From Astropecten irregularis (lineage: Eukaryota > Echinodermata > Asteroidea > Paxillosida > Astropectinidae): a DNA stretch of 64,000 nucleotides. The stretch is from positions 3,844,001 to 3,908,000 of the forward strand of contig OZ020253.1 of NCBI GenBank assembly GCA_963971285.1. The letters run 5' to 3'. The notes under the pieces are model-generated. The model worked only from the letters and a program-made list of their open reading frames with translations. It made no database searches and had not been told where the DNA came from. Shown here one piece after another: positions 18,901-25,299 of this stretch (positions are counted from its first letter, which is position 1; each line of letters opens with the position of its first letter). Made by a program: the position numbers and the translations under genes.

Positions 18901-21609
18901 ACCTTGTGGATGGACTGAGAATGACTGCCATGGAATGGCAACCACAGTGGACAAGTAGTGGACAGGTAGTAAACAGTTTGTACACAGTTGAGGACAGGTT
19001 GTGGACAGGTAGCGGACAGGTATAATGGATGGACAGAGAATGACTGCTATGGGATGGTGATCATAGTGGACAGGTTGTGGATGGACAGAAAATGAATGCC
19101 ATGGGATGATGACCATAGTGGACAGGTTGTGGATGGACAAAACATGATTGACATGGGATGATGACCATAGTGACCATGTTTTTGAACAGAAAGAATCACT
19201 ATCATGATATAATGACAATAGTGGACAAGTTGTGGATAGAGAATGATTGTGGACATGTTGTGGATAGACAGGTTATTACATGTAATCAGGATGTCTTACC
19301 AATATCTTGAAATCTTTGTGTGGAGAGCACTTGCACCAAAATACTGAACTTCAGTGGCCTAAATGGAAAAATCAGATACATAGAGACAGGATAGGAACAA
19401 TTTCTTTCTTTCTTTCTAATTTATTCATTCTGAGGGTGATTTGTTCATTGTTCGTTTTTTTATTTGGTTCGGGTTTTGATGTCTGAAGTGAGATCTCATT
19501 CAGTTTTTTTTATTAATTTTTGTTTGATTCCCTACACAACGTGCCACCTCTTGGTGTTCGGTGCAATAAAAGTCATTATTATTATTATTTCTTTCTGGTA
19601 ATGACACCAAGGATTCCTCAAAAGCGCCCTAGGCACTGTAGCTGGAAAGCCTGATGAAACCTTTTTTTTAAATAGAAAGATGGTGAGAAGAAGACACAGT
19701 TTTAGAGGTGGGAGGAAAATCCCAGAGTAATATTCTGGGTAAAACCCACAGAATCAGGTAGGGACTGAAAACCCAATCCACTTGTAGACCGAGCCAGACT
19801 TGAACCCGGTCCACAGAGGTGAAAGGCGAGGAAAGAACCGCTACGCCAACCTGACTCCCCCCCAACATAACATAACATTTGTACAAATGCATTAGGGAGA
19901 CAGGTTAGCGTCTGAAAGAGAACATTTGGGAGACATCGGGAATTAAGGAGAGATATCAGCTACCTTTAAAAGACATATGATGGATAACTGAGGATGGGTA
20001 CTTAGGGAGCCATTCCCATCGTGCATTAAACTTTACTTACCTATTTCTAAACATCCTCCAAACCAATGAACTTGAAATTGACATATGTTCATATTGAGAG
20101 TATTCTCGGTCTTCTATTAATATATTGACAATATTTAAGGATAGTAAGGCCGTGTCCCAATTCTCTGGTTGCAACCGCAAATTACACACGCCCCTATGGC
20201 AGCCACTAGCCAGTGACTGCAGCCATTTCCATAGACTTGTGCGTTATTTGCAGTCACAGCCAGAAAATTGGGACACAGTTTAAGTTACGATGAGTTTGGT
20301 GAAATCGACCCCTGATTGCAAAATTCAAAGGCTTGACTGCACAGACTTACCTTCTCTGGATTGAGCAAAAGCCAGGAGAATTGCCAAGCATGCTGGGATC
20401 TTTGAGCCACAAGAAGCCACCTCTGGGCCGAGTCCTTCACCCCAGGGTGCGGGTCATAATACAACTGATGTATAGCCTAGTACAGGGGTTTCAACATACA
20501 CAAATATATTAGAGAAATCTGGTAGTATCATACTTTGGTAGCATACCAAAACCGAAATCTTCACAGATTTACCTGTATTAAACTTAAAGGGTATAAAGAT
20601 GGTGCTGGTAGAAATATACCATTAACATATTTCTGCCTATAATGCTATATTTATCCAGATTCCAGAAAAGAGTAAAACCAGTGACCATAATTATTTTTGA
20701 TCTTTTAAAGATGAAAAGTAATTTAAGAGAAAAGACTTAAGAAATAAAGTGGCAATTTTTCACTGTTTTCTCAAAAAGTGGGCACTGTATGGGGCTGAAA
20801 TTTTCACAGATGACTGTTACTGTATCTGTATTTCTTTGACAAAAACCAGTATGAAGTATGAAGTTATCTTTAAGCACCAAACTTCAACCCTGCACATAGG
20901 GCCTGTAATATGCAATGAAATTCACTGTAAATAAATTTGCCCAATAACTAAACATTAACTATACAATGTATATCTTTGTGTGAAAAAATTTAAAAATTCC
21001 TCACTAACTTTTCACTCTTTGTACAAACAGATAGACAGGCATTGTTTTATATCAATGTTAATAATTTTAGGAAGAATCCATTGAAAATTACATTTCAGCA
21101 ATATATCTTTTTGTGTTAATATCAATACATGCAATATTTGATCATTTTAAAGGTACAGTACAGGATCGGTAACATACCCAAACAGAAATGTTCACAGATT
21201 TATGCATAACTTTCAGGATATGAAGATTATGCTGGTAGAAACATACCCTCGAAATATTTTCAGCTGAAATGCTGTATTTATCCAGAAATTAGTCAAAAAA
21301 AAGACCGAAAACAGTTTTGATCTTGGGGTGAGATCAAAACTCCTGTGAATAGATTTGAGCGTTTTTCATTGTTTTCTACAGTTTCCAAAGATGACATGAG
21401 CTGAAAATTTCACAGGTTTGTTTTTATTCCATGACAAATCAAATTATGAATAGGCCGCATCTGTTCTGTCACCTTTACCAATCCTGTACTATGCCTTTAA
21501 TTTACAAACTATGAAATTCGTTAACCCCAAACCAAACTTTCACCTTTTCGATATTTTCGACGTTGACGTCCAGCGAAGATTCACTCCGAGACTGCGACGA
21601 TGACGCCAT
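757..21609 (-). CDS. IPO13: Importin-13 (19 exons in window, 3-prime end missing)
   Basis: Importin-13 is a beta-karyopherin that carries cargo both into and out of the nucleus in a Ran-dependent cycle. Coding exons read on the minus strand: 21544-21609, 20351-20476, 19300-19358, 17380-17488, 15189-15287, 14495-14548, 13623-13695, 13188-13407, 12122-12206, 11217-11336, 10538-10618, 9665-9803, 7951-8000, 7248-7337, 5316-5463, 5135-5203, 4202-4341, 2996-3130, 757-993. All junctions are GT-AG and keep frame, giving 700 residues against about 963 in the human protein; the C-terminal part lies off the left edge. Residues 23-84 form the importin-beta N-terminal region (HQLYYDP, QYFGASALH). HEAT-type repeats follow, with LLELLTVLPEE, KCFSSWVQL, PGHYPVDET and SEWLAD as close matches to IPO13 as I remember it; TNPO3 fits clearly less well. 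The start codon has A at -3 and G at +4. Confidence 0.93.
1740..1905. repeat. Foldback element with AGTGCGCCACCAA arms
   Basis: The arms AGTGCGCCACCAAAAGTTTG and CAAACTCTTGGTGGTGCACT are inverted. A second copy is at 21868-22022. Confidence 0.7.
1932..2036. repeat. Foldback family B (CCTGTTTGTTTCAGGCACGAG)
   Basis: A ~105-bp palindromic element whose ends read GGGCCTGTTYGTTTCAGGCA and the complement. This copy has a partial deletion of the left arm. The best-preserved copy is at 42261-42383. Confidence 0.75.
2308..2530. repeat. Foldback element with CCCATGTCACACGAGG ends
   Basis: The left arm (GTCACACGAGGCAATTAACG ... GGCAACCAG) is inverted at the right (CTGGTTGCC ... CCCTCGTGTGACAC). Confidence 0.65.
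2785..2925. repeat. Dispersed ~140-bp repeat (GGGATATTGTGCGGTGGT)
   Basis: A second copy with about 80 percent similarity by eye is at 53234-53360. Class is unknown. Confidence 0.6.
2996..3130 (-). CDS. IPO13: IPO13 exon 18
   Basis: Residues 577-621 (SIVGFVLSTLSLQDIL, LTPQLQILE). Frame and phase 0 on both sides agree with exons 17 and 19. Donor GTAAAA. Confidence 0.88.
3180..3490. mobile_element. TTAA-flanked MITE, family C
   Basis: Family C elements start TTAAAGGTA and end TACCTTTAA. The interiors share GATCAAAACTGTTTTCGGTC, ATTTCTGGATAAATACAGCA and TGTTTCTACCAGCACCATC. Two end variants exist: TATCATACTTTGG and CACTTTGTCTGATCAAACA. The constant TTAA at both ends suggests piggyBac-type target duplication, by inference. 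Confidence 0.7.
3851..3989. repeat. Foldback element with GGGGCCGATTTCACTAACG ends
   Basis: Nearly perfect ~49-bp arms around a ~40-bp loop (CGATCATCGCTAAAGCCC against its complement). A diverged relative with the same ends is at 51073-51223 and a half copy at 23050-23160. Confidence 0.8.
4202..4341 (-). CDS. IPO13: IPO13 exon 17
   Basis: Residues 530-576 (MSLKDICFECRKEMKPYA), aligned with the LKKICRECKYDLPPYA segment of the human protein. Donor GTCAGT. Confidence 0.93.
4417..4737. repeat. Foldback family D, ~85-bp arms
   Basis: The ends read TAATAGGTTTTGCGGTAATA and the complement; the arms run on through TTTATCTC and AGTATAGGGTGGCTTTGAAA. The middle has two related copies of GACGTTCCRGCYAGTAT. 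Another copy is at 33802-34720, interrupted by two MITEs. Confidence 0.8.
4750..5065 (+). mobile_element. tRNA-headed SINE (family 3)
   Basis: The B-box-like GGGTTCGAATCCGG at about 4832 is followed by GGTTCTCTCATATGCTACGA and GGTTTTCCTCCCTCCACAAA, a layout typical of SINE bodies. It sits between IPO13 exons 17 and 16. Confidence 0.55.
5135..5203 (-). CDS. IPO13: IPO13 exon 16
   Basis: Residues 507-529 plus one base of Gly530. Contains AYSEWLADTPD, matching the conserved SEWLAD helix. Acceptor CCTAG, donor GTATGT. Confidence 0.93.
5316..5463 (-). CDS. IPO13: IPO13 exon 15
   Basis: Residues 458-506 plus one base of Gly507 (EACLFAFRSIAEGGDYG, LASTALYML). Donor GTACGT. Confidence 0.92.
5517..7240. 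repeat. 21-bp minisatellite filling IPO13 intron 14
   Basis: About 80 copies of a unit like GGCATAGGTCCTTGAGTGAG plus one base, with variants (GTATA, GAATA, CACAGATCC). Because the unit is a multiple of three and lacks stops in several frames, long open frames appear on both strands; none is a gene. The array starts about six bases after the exon 14 donor and stops about 54 bases before the exon 15 acceptor. Confidence 0.95.
7248..7337 (-). CDS. IPO13: IPO13 exon 14
   Basis: Residues 428-457 (MYCYTLLREPLLNHLY, LPWQ). The donor GTGGGT is followed within six bases by the 21-bp minisatellite. Confidence 0.9.
7379..7560. repeat. GAGTAC-rich imperfect repeat, first block
   Basis: Short imperfect repeats built on GAGTAC and CCAAGTCC lie in IPO13 intron 13. 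A second block is at 7785-7920. Confidence 0.6.
7785..7920. repeat. GAGTAC-rich imperfect repeat, second block
   Basis: The same motif as at 7379-7560 (TCGAGTACGGGCCGAGTA), ending about 30 bases from the exon 13 donor. Confidence 0.55.
7951..8000 (-). CDS. IPO13: IPO13 exon 13
   Basis: Residues 411-427 (EEKEHFRCYRQDIGDTL), aligned to the FRIYRVDISDTL region of the human protein. At 50 bp it is the shortest exon seen. Donor GTAAGT. Confidence 0.92.
8240..9660. repeat. 90-bp higher-order array in IPO13 intron 12
   Basis: About 15 copies of a 90-bp unit made of three related 30-bp subunits, each ending ACCTGTTAAC or ACCTGTTACC. The copies remain in strict 90-bp register with little divergence until the last two. 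The array starts within about the first ten bases of the intron on the sense strand. The 154- and 313-residue open frames through it are artefacts of a unit divisible by three. Confidence 0.95.
9665..9803 (-). CDS. IPO13: IPO13 exon 12
   Basis: Residues 365-410 plus one base of Glu411 (YVRVFAPVYMHLVEVML, YPPDEEYSTW). The donor GTCAGG resembles units of the 90-bp array that starts within about the first ten bases of the next intron. Confidence 0.93.
10260..10490. repeat. Simple imperfect repeat of GCTGCTAACTTTG
   Basis: Low-complexity repeats of GCTGCTAA and its complement TTAGCAGC lie between IPO13 exons 12 and 11. Confidence 0.6.
10538..10618 (-). CDS. IPO13: IPO13 exon 11
   Basis: Residues 338-364, with the conserved loop PGHYPVDET followed by FGFWYILQ. 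Phase 0 at both ends. Donor GTAAGG. Confidence 0.94.
10724..10932. repeat. Foldback family A, complete copy
   Basis: Starts GGGGCCAATTTCATGGAA and ends GAAATTGGCTCCTG. It is followed directly by a fragment of family B (10933-10985) and then a second family A part. Confidence 0.75.
10933..11172. repeat. Family B fragment joined to family A right half
   Basis: 10933-10985 carries the family B arm TTTGTTTCAGGCACGAGATC. From 10990 to 11172 the sequence closely follows the family A interior at 1-193. The exon 10 donor lies 45 bases beyond. Confidence 0.6.
11217..11336 (-). CDS. IPO13: IPO13 exon 10
   Basis: Residues 298-337. GICRLAVSLGENNS is a near-match to the corresponding human helix. Donor GTAAGT. 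Confidence 0.94.
11505..12050. mobile_element. Two adjoining family C MITEs
   Basis: A partial copy (11505-11690) ends at TTAAAGG, where the second copy (11681-12050) begins with AGTACAGGATTGGTAACATA. Both contain the GTTTTCACTGTTTTCTC and AAGTGGGCACCATA interior. Confidence 0.6.
12122..12206 (-). CDS. IPO13: IPO13 exon 9
   Basis: Residues 269-297 (KQVLQLQDHLSSAVQDKDM). The donor GTTCGT is weaker than those of the other exons. Confidence 0.9.
12612..12680 (-). mobile_element. tRNA-like SINE head (family 1)
   Basis: Minus strand: A-box-like TAGCTCAGTTGGTAGAGG and B-box-like GCAAGTTTGAATCCTGC. The anticodon stem is not tRNA-like, so this is a SINE fragment and not a tRNA gene. Confidence 0.6.
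12762..13078. repeat. Foldback family E with one arm tandemly expanded
   Basis: The ends read GGAGGGCCTGATGTTTCGAT and the complement. The left arm unit (CATTTCGATCCTAGCAGGAT ... CTCAAAGGCTAGGCCTGA, ~54 bp) is repeated about five times, while the right arm has two inverted copies. Long open frames on both strands (172 and 184 codons) come from this array. Confidence 0.85.
13188..13407 (-). CDS. IPO13: IPO13 exon 8
   Basis: Residues 196-268 plus two bases of Lys269. Contains KCFSSWVQLNVPL and NHELFDLCIDSLIN, two strongly conserved IPO13 HEAT helices. Acceptor CCCTCTAG, donor GTAAGT. Confidence 0.95.
13623..13695 (-). CDS. IPO13: IPO13 exon 7
   Basis: Residues 172-195 plus the first base of Val196 (LPPSRRGTVRHELESGL). 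Conservation is looser, but length and phase fit exactly between exons 6 and 8. Acceptor CTGTAG, donor GTAAAA. Confidence 0.85.
13925..14140 (-). mobile_element. tRNA-headed SINE (family 1), near full length
   Basis: Minus strand: the tRNA-like head (TAGCTCAGTTGGTAGAGC ... GGTTCGAATCCCACTCC) is at 13930-14005. The tail at 14005-14140 holds CAGAAGCCATGAAACCACTC on the plus strand. The same tail occurs at 15650-15770, 23420-23515 and 45650-45710. Confidence 0.65.
14241..14478. repeat. 51-bp minisatellite rich in CCAAT boxes
   Basis: About 4.5 copies of a 51-bp unit containing ATGCATGACATCACTTTG and GATTGGCTGATTGG. Each unit holds two inverted CCAAT boxes. It lies about 15 bases downstream of the exon 6 donor. 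Confidence 0.85.
14495..14548 (-). CDS. IPO13: IPO13 exon 6
   Basis: Residues 154-171, containing the highly conserved LLELLTVLPEE. At 54 bp it is one of the shortest coding exons. Acceptor TTTTCAG, donor GTAAAT. Confidence 0.93.
15189..15287 (-). CDS. IPO13: IPO13 exon 5
   Basis: Residues 121-153 (SSFALNTMPEVWPDAV). Phase 0 at both ends, acceptor TTTTGCAG, donor GTTAGT. Confidence 0.92.
15319..15600. repeat. Foldback family F
   Basis: Long arms include CTGCAGTGTCCCCACCCGCC, TTTTGTCCGACAACAAA and GCAGGGTGTACATCCCCTA; the central palindrome is at 15421-15477. A second copy is at 22043-22262. It begins about 30 bases before the exon 5 acceptor. Confidence 0.8.
15650..16175. mobile_element. 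Cluster of tRNA-like SINE modules
   Basis: Plus-oriented copy 15650-15860 (GGATAGCTCAGTTGGTGAGA, then GGTTCAAATCC). Minus-oriented copies at 15895-15990 and 16045-16175. The adjacent opposite orientations make a large hairpin. Confidence 0.65.
16376..16750. mobile_element. Family C MITE
   Basis: Ends GTAGTATCATACTTTGG and CCAAAGTATGATACTACC around the standard interior. Confidence 0.7.
16873..17262. repeat. Foldback element with GACCAACGAAAGTTGATGAC ends
   Basis: Arms of about 35 bp (ACTAGTTTCTTGTCAGC against GCTGACGAGAAACTAGT) flank a ~300-bp interior in IPO13 intron 4. Confidence 0.7.
17380..17488 (-). CDS. IPO13: IPO13 exon 4
   Basis: Residues 84-120 (EQYDILRTQLF, GARIVLTRLCIA). The first base completes Trp84 from the previous exon. 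Donor GTAAGT. Confidence 0.93.
17790..19275. repeat. Complex minisatellite in IPO13 intron 3
   Basis: 12-bp subunits (TTGTGGACAG, TAGTGGACAGG) alternate with about 14 copies of a longer segment (GAGAATGACTGCCATGGGAT ... GACCATAGTGGACAG). The higher-order spacing varies from about 50 to 170 bp. Long open frames on the minus strand (for example 269 codons) are artefacts. Confidence 0.93.
19300..19358 (-). CDS. IPO13: IPO13 exon 3
   Basis: Residues 65-83 plus two bases of Trp84 (EVQYFGASALHTKIS). Donor GTAAGA. A minisatellite begins about 30 bases into the following intron. Confidence 0.93.
19588..19862 (-). mobile_element. tRNA-headed SINE (family 2)
   Basis: Minus strand: GTAGCGGTTCTTTCCTCGCC head with B-box-like GGTTCAAGTC, body GGGTTTTCAGTCCCTACCTG, and a short TAA/ATT repeat tail. 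A second copy, plus strand, is at 39677-39950. Confidence 0.65.
20145..20282. repeat. Foldback family G
   Basis: Ends TAAGGCCGTGTCCCAATTCT and the complement, arms about 55 bp. A second copy is at 51243-51383. A fragment with GGTGAAATCGACCCCTG follows at 20285-20314. Confidence 0.8.
20351..20476 (-). CDS. IPO13: IPO13 exon 2
   Basis: Residues 23-64: first helix pair of the importin-beta N-terminal domain (HQLYYDPHPGVK, AWQFSWLLL). Acceptor CTAG, donor GTAAGT. Confidence 0.93.
20519..20872. mobile_element. Family C MITE
   Basis: Starts GGTAGTATCATACTTTGGTA. The right end is degraded. It lies directly upstream of IPO13 exon 2. Confidence 0.6.
21147..21500. mobile_element. Family C MITE (AGTACAGGAT variant)
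   Basis: Starts TTAAAGGTACAGTACAGGAT and ends TGTACTATGCCTTTAA. It lies 44 bases beyond the IPO13 exon 1 donor. Confidence 0.75.
21544..21609 (-). CDS. IPO13: IPO13 exon 1
   Basis: Residues 1-22, a Ser-rich start followed by DVNVENIEK, which matches the VENVEK stretch before the first HEAT repeat of IPO13. The donor is GTGAAA. Confidence 0.85.
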
Positions 21610-21709
21610 CTTAATGCCAGTCAATGTTGACCAACGGCTGTGGAGACGCCAATAATGCAGCCTCTGAGATTAAAATCGATGCCGCAATGTGAACGAACCG
21701 ACGCTTTCC
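21610..21709 (-). other. IPO13: IPO13 5-prime UTR segment with a splice acceptor at its upstream end
   Basis: On the minus strand a polypyrimidine stretch and TTTTCAG precede 21709, about 100 bases ahead of the start codon. This suggests that the first transcribed exon is non-coding and lies farther right. I could not locate that exon. Confidence 0.45.
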
Positions 21710-21867
21710 CTGAAAACAAAACCAAACAACAATTTGGAAAATTTCATCATTTTGAAATATTACAACAAAATGTTAAAATGACAACATTTTTGCATTGACT
21801 TGTATACATTTTCGACTGGTTGCTATGGACACAAATTAGAAGAATTTCGAGTGGAACAAATAAGGCG

Positions 21868-22022
21868 ATTCACAAAAAGTGCGCCAACAAGAGTTTGCAA
21901 TGTGACGGCCAATCAGAATGCACGGAATGTATCGACCCAATGCGCATCTGGAAAGTGTTGGCAGATTCCGTGCATTGTGATTGGCCAACGTGTTGCAGCT
22001 CTTGGTGGCGCATCATTTGGAA
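21868..22022. repeat. Foldback element, second copy of the 1740-1905 family
   Basis: Arms AGTGCGCCAACAAGAGTTTG and the complement of CAGCTCTTGGTGGCGCAT. It lies in the putative IPO13 upstream region. Confidence 0.7.
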
Positions 22023-22042
22023 TACATCGTTAAAGTATACTA

Positions 22043-22262
22043 CACCGATCCGATGGCACGACCATGGAAGTACGAAACACCCGCCATTACTGCAGTGTCC
22101 CCGCCCGCCTTTTGTCCGGCAACAAAAGAATTTAAGTCCGCTGCACTCTATACTGCAGGGTGTACATCCCCTAATTACACCTTGTAAATATAGAGTGCGG
22201 CAAAGCCTAAATTCTTCTTCTACAGAATATCGTGCCGTTTGATCGGTCTATATAAATCGATG
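22043..22262. repeat. Foldback family F, second copy
   Basis: Shares ACACCCGCCATTACTGCAGT and GCAGGGTGTACATCCCCTAA with the copy at 15319-15600, in a shortened form. Confidence 0.7.
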
Positions 22263-22804
22263 TCTGAGAATTTCATTTACATACAGGCCTACAGTAGATT
22301 TTGGCACTGCTGAGCATTAAAGAAAAAACTTACCAGCTGAATATCAGTGAAATTAGTAACGAACACGACTTGCAGAAAGGCCCATGTATGCTACAATGTA
22401 CTGCGCAACCACTCTTAAACCTTACATTGCTGTACCAAAGAAACTTCTGCCGCCTTAAAAAGGGCCAGAACAGCCCCACGAGACCCCACTAGGAAAAGAC
22501 GCAGCAATCCTAGTCATTAGGAAAAGGTGTATCCAATGTTCTTAGCGAGTATTGGACTACAACGCCCCCAGGACCGGCAAGGATAAAACTGTCCAGCAAT
22601 TATAAATAGACATTCTTAGGTTAAAGGCAGAGGAAGTCAATGGCTGTTTAAGATGTCTGCCCTTGGCAGCCGGGAATATAAATAGAATTATTAGCTCAAG
22701 TAAACTGTACACATCTCCGGAGTTTCATAAGAACGAAGACTGACGTGTAGACCCACAAACAAAGCACAGATAATCTAACAAGCCGTCCATTTTCTAGGGA
22801 TGTC
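22263..22804. other. No gene or repeat recognised
   Basis: Mixed-composition sequence. Short open frames only, with no recognisable domain. It may include the non-coding first exon of IPO13, but I cannot place it. Confidence 0.3.
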
Positions 22805-23160
22805 TTTAAAGGTAATATCATACTTTGGTTTTTGTCAAAGGAATGCAGATTCATGGACACAAATATCAAGGAAGATACAGTAACAGTCATCTGTGAAAAT
22901 ACCAGTCTTGTACGGTGCCCACTTTTTGAGAAAACAGTGAAACACGGCCACAGTATTTCTTTTCACCGTTAATTTTTATCTTTTAAAGTTCAAACAAATT
23001 TTCAGTCATTGCTTTTACTAATTTCTTGATACAGCTGCTTTTCAGGTGGAAAAATATCGCTAAATGGAAAATCGATCGCTACTTTGTGAATCAATTTTCC
23101 GTTTAGCGATGGCTTTGAGCTTTAGCGATGATTGCAAAGCGTTTGTGAAATCAGCCCAGG
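22805..23160. mobile_element. Truncated family C MITE joined to a half foldback
   Basis: The MITE starts TTTAAAGGTAATATCATACT and breaks off near 23052. From there CGCTAAATGG and TTTAGCGATGATTGCAAAGC follow, the half-element related to 3851-3989. Confidence 0.6.
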
Positions 23161-23299
23161 CCCTCCTATAAACTCCAAGCATTTTATAAATTTCAGGTCA
23201 TCATTTTGTTTGATGAGTAGTTTGCAGCAGTTTATTAACTTGTATTACATATCTCTAACTTGTATTAATGTCTACAATCATCAAATAAGGGAAACTGAC

Positions 23300-23515
23300 T
23301 GAATTCTAAAGTCATTGAAAAGTGAACAAAGAAAAATTGACTGGAGCTGGATTCAAACTGGCGACCTCCTGAATACCATACAGGCGCACTTCCAACTGAG
23401 CCATCCAGCCTTACATTGGTGGTGACCCCAATAGTCAATTATCTTTGTTCGTTTGGCAGTCAGAAGCCATGATACCACGCACACACCGCCATACCCCAAG
23501 GATCATTTAACCGAT
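23300..23515 (-). mobile_element. tRNA-headed SINE (family 1)
   Basis: Minus-strand head (GGATGGCTCAGTTGGAAGTG, B box GTTTGAATCC) with the shared tail CAGTCAGAAGCCATGATACC. Confidence 0.6.
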
Positions 23516-23817
23516 TGTATGTATTAATTTCAATTTATGACTTGATAAAGAAACAAAATGGTTAATGACTGAATGTTGAAAATAAACTTGCCTGACCAAT
23601 ATTTCATCTGCACAGAGTGTTTAGGAAACCTCAGTATGCTTTGATATTGCACGTACCGCTAGACACCGAGCCAATTTAGCAGTCCTATGTGGGGCAACCT
23701 GCTGACAGAATCGCCGAATAAGGCGGGCTAGTCATATGTCTCCAGAGTCAATATCAGACCTCATAGGATCCTCCTGATGACAGTTAAGAGTGACTGCAGC
23801 GAGACTAAGTTACCTAC

Positions 23818-23873
23818 TTGGTAAAAGCCGTCACTTCCTCCATGAACATGTCATATCCTTTTATGTCTACAAC
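23818..23873 (-). other. Candidate small coding exon, gene unknown
   Basis: Minus strand: a polypyrimidine-CCCAG acceptor, then 56 bases open in one frame (GYDMFMEEVTAFT), then a good donor GTAGGT. It lies in a non-repetitive, GC-richer stretch between 23.5 and 24.2 kb. No partner exon joins in frame, so this is weak. Confidence 0.2.
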
Positions 23874-24218
23874 CTGGGTGCCGAACAGGGGTCAGATTAC
23901 CGACCGCCACGAGGGGACGTAGAGGAACACACTATTTAACAATAATTGGATCATTTTCCCAAGGAACAAACGGATCGCGTACATCATACCTACAATATTG
24001 ACAGCGCCCTGTCCGCAACAAGTTATAGGAATCAATCAAAGTTTCCCAAATGCAGGCCACATAGGAAATAAACCCGCTACTTCGGGAGCTAGATTCGAAG
24101 CGAGGCAGCCGCAAATTCTGCTGATTAATACTCAACGGTTCAAATTACATAAATCAGTCTCTATGTGCTAAAATATGATTGGTGTAAAAACCTACGTTTG
24201 GACAGACATCTGGTGACT

Positions 24219-24232
24219 GTTGCCATGGCAAT
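24219..24232 (+). promoter_or_regulatory. RFX-type X-box
   Basis: GTTGCCATGGCAAT differs at one base from the palindromic RFX consensus. It lies beside the non-repetitive 23.5-24.2 kb stretch, 2.6 kb upstream of the IPO13 start. Regulatory use is inferred. Confidence 0.35.
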
Positions 24233-24359
24233 GAATAAAAAAAAGCTAAAATTTGGTTTTCTATTAAAGCAAAATACAGGGAGTCATGTACTGTTATGTT
24301 AGGGCTCTGGTTTGGGTTTAAAAACTAACTTTGTTTAGTTCACACTTTATAATAAGTTA

Positions 24360-24783
24360 TCATATATTTACATGTATATAGCCCCTATCCTTGATAAAAT
24401 CAAGCTCGAAGGCACTTTCAAAAAAAGTTAAGACACTGGATAAAAACACATTAAAATTAATACTACAAATAACACAATTAGCAAAACAACAAATTTGAAA
24501 ACAATAGAAGCTAAGAATTATAATTAGAAAAAAAAAATTAAATTTTAACAATTAGGTTAAAACGCATTAATTACAAGTAGGCCAACATTTCTTCAAACAA
24601 TTTTTTAAAAAAACAAGCAAAACAACAAATTTGAAAACAATAGAATGTCCAGTATTCAAAAGATTTGTATACAGAAACAGGCAATATTTACTGGGTAAAT
24701 CAAATGCTGCTTGGCCGTTTGTAATTCCCGCATAAAATGGCCTGTGTTTTAAGTAAACATGTGCGTACGCAGAGCGGCACCTT
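24360..24783. repeat. AT-rich stretch with a short duplication
   Basis: AACAACAAATTTGAAAACAA occurs twice about 140 bases apart (near 24486 and 24626). Nothing else is recognised. Confidence 0.4.
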
Positions 24784-24956
24784 GAGATCAAAACTGTTTT
24801 TTGGTCTTTGGAAGAAGACCAAAGGCAGAAAAAAAATCAACGGCATGCATGTTTCTACCATCACCATCTTTATACTTATGTAAGTTATGTAAGTTATAGG
24901 TAAATCTGTGAAGATTTCTGTTTCAGTATGCTACCAAAGTATGATACTACCTTTAA
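24784..24956. mobile_element. Family C MITE, right half
   Basis: Retains GATCAAAACTGTTTTTTGGT and the right end CCAAAGTATGATACTACC TTTAA; the left half is missing. Confidence 0.6.
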
Positions 24957-25299
24957 TTAATTAATAAAAAATGCAGAGTGAAGCTTTAAATGTACACAAT
25001 TACGCATGATGATGGGTTTTCAATTTTGTATGATGGGTTTTCATTTTTTTCCACAATTCTTCTTAAATTTCACATTCATTATTTGAAAAATGCATACATC
25101 AAAGCCAGCCTGTCATATTGTGGCATGTCTTCAGGACGCTGCAGTGCCCTGATTTATGGAAGAAGGAAATTCTATAATTTGTCTGATTTACATGTAACCA
25201 CGCCAAATCCCCAACTCAAAGTACATTTTCTGCACGTCATTTTGAATGCCCAAAGCAGTATTGGCAATGACGAAGGCCTCATTTCAAAGACACACTTGT

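Larger units (their letters stand above)
23516..24360. other. Non-repetitive GC-richer stretch
   Basis: No family seen elsewhere in the window. Contains the candidate exon at 23818-23873, an unassigned 67-codon minus-strand frame (23932-24135) and the RFX-like site at 24219. It could be a promoter or first-exon region. Confidence 0.3.

Noticed and set aside
17763-19256. Several minus-strand frames rich in HPLSIHNLSTTCPL, up to 269 codons
   Set aside because: Translation of the intron 3 minisatellite; overlapping equivalents exist in every frame.
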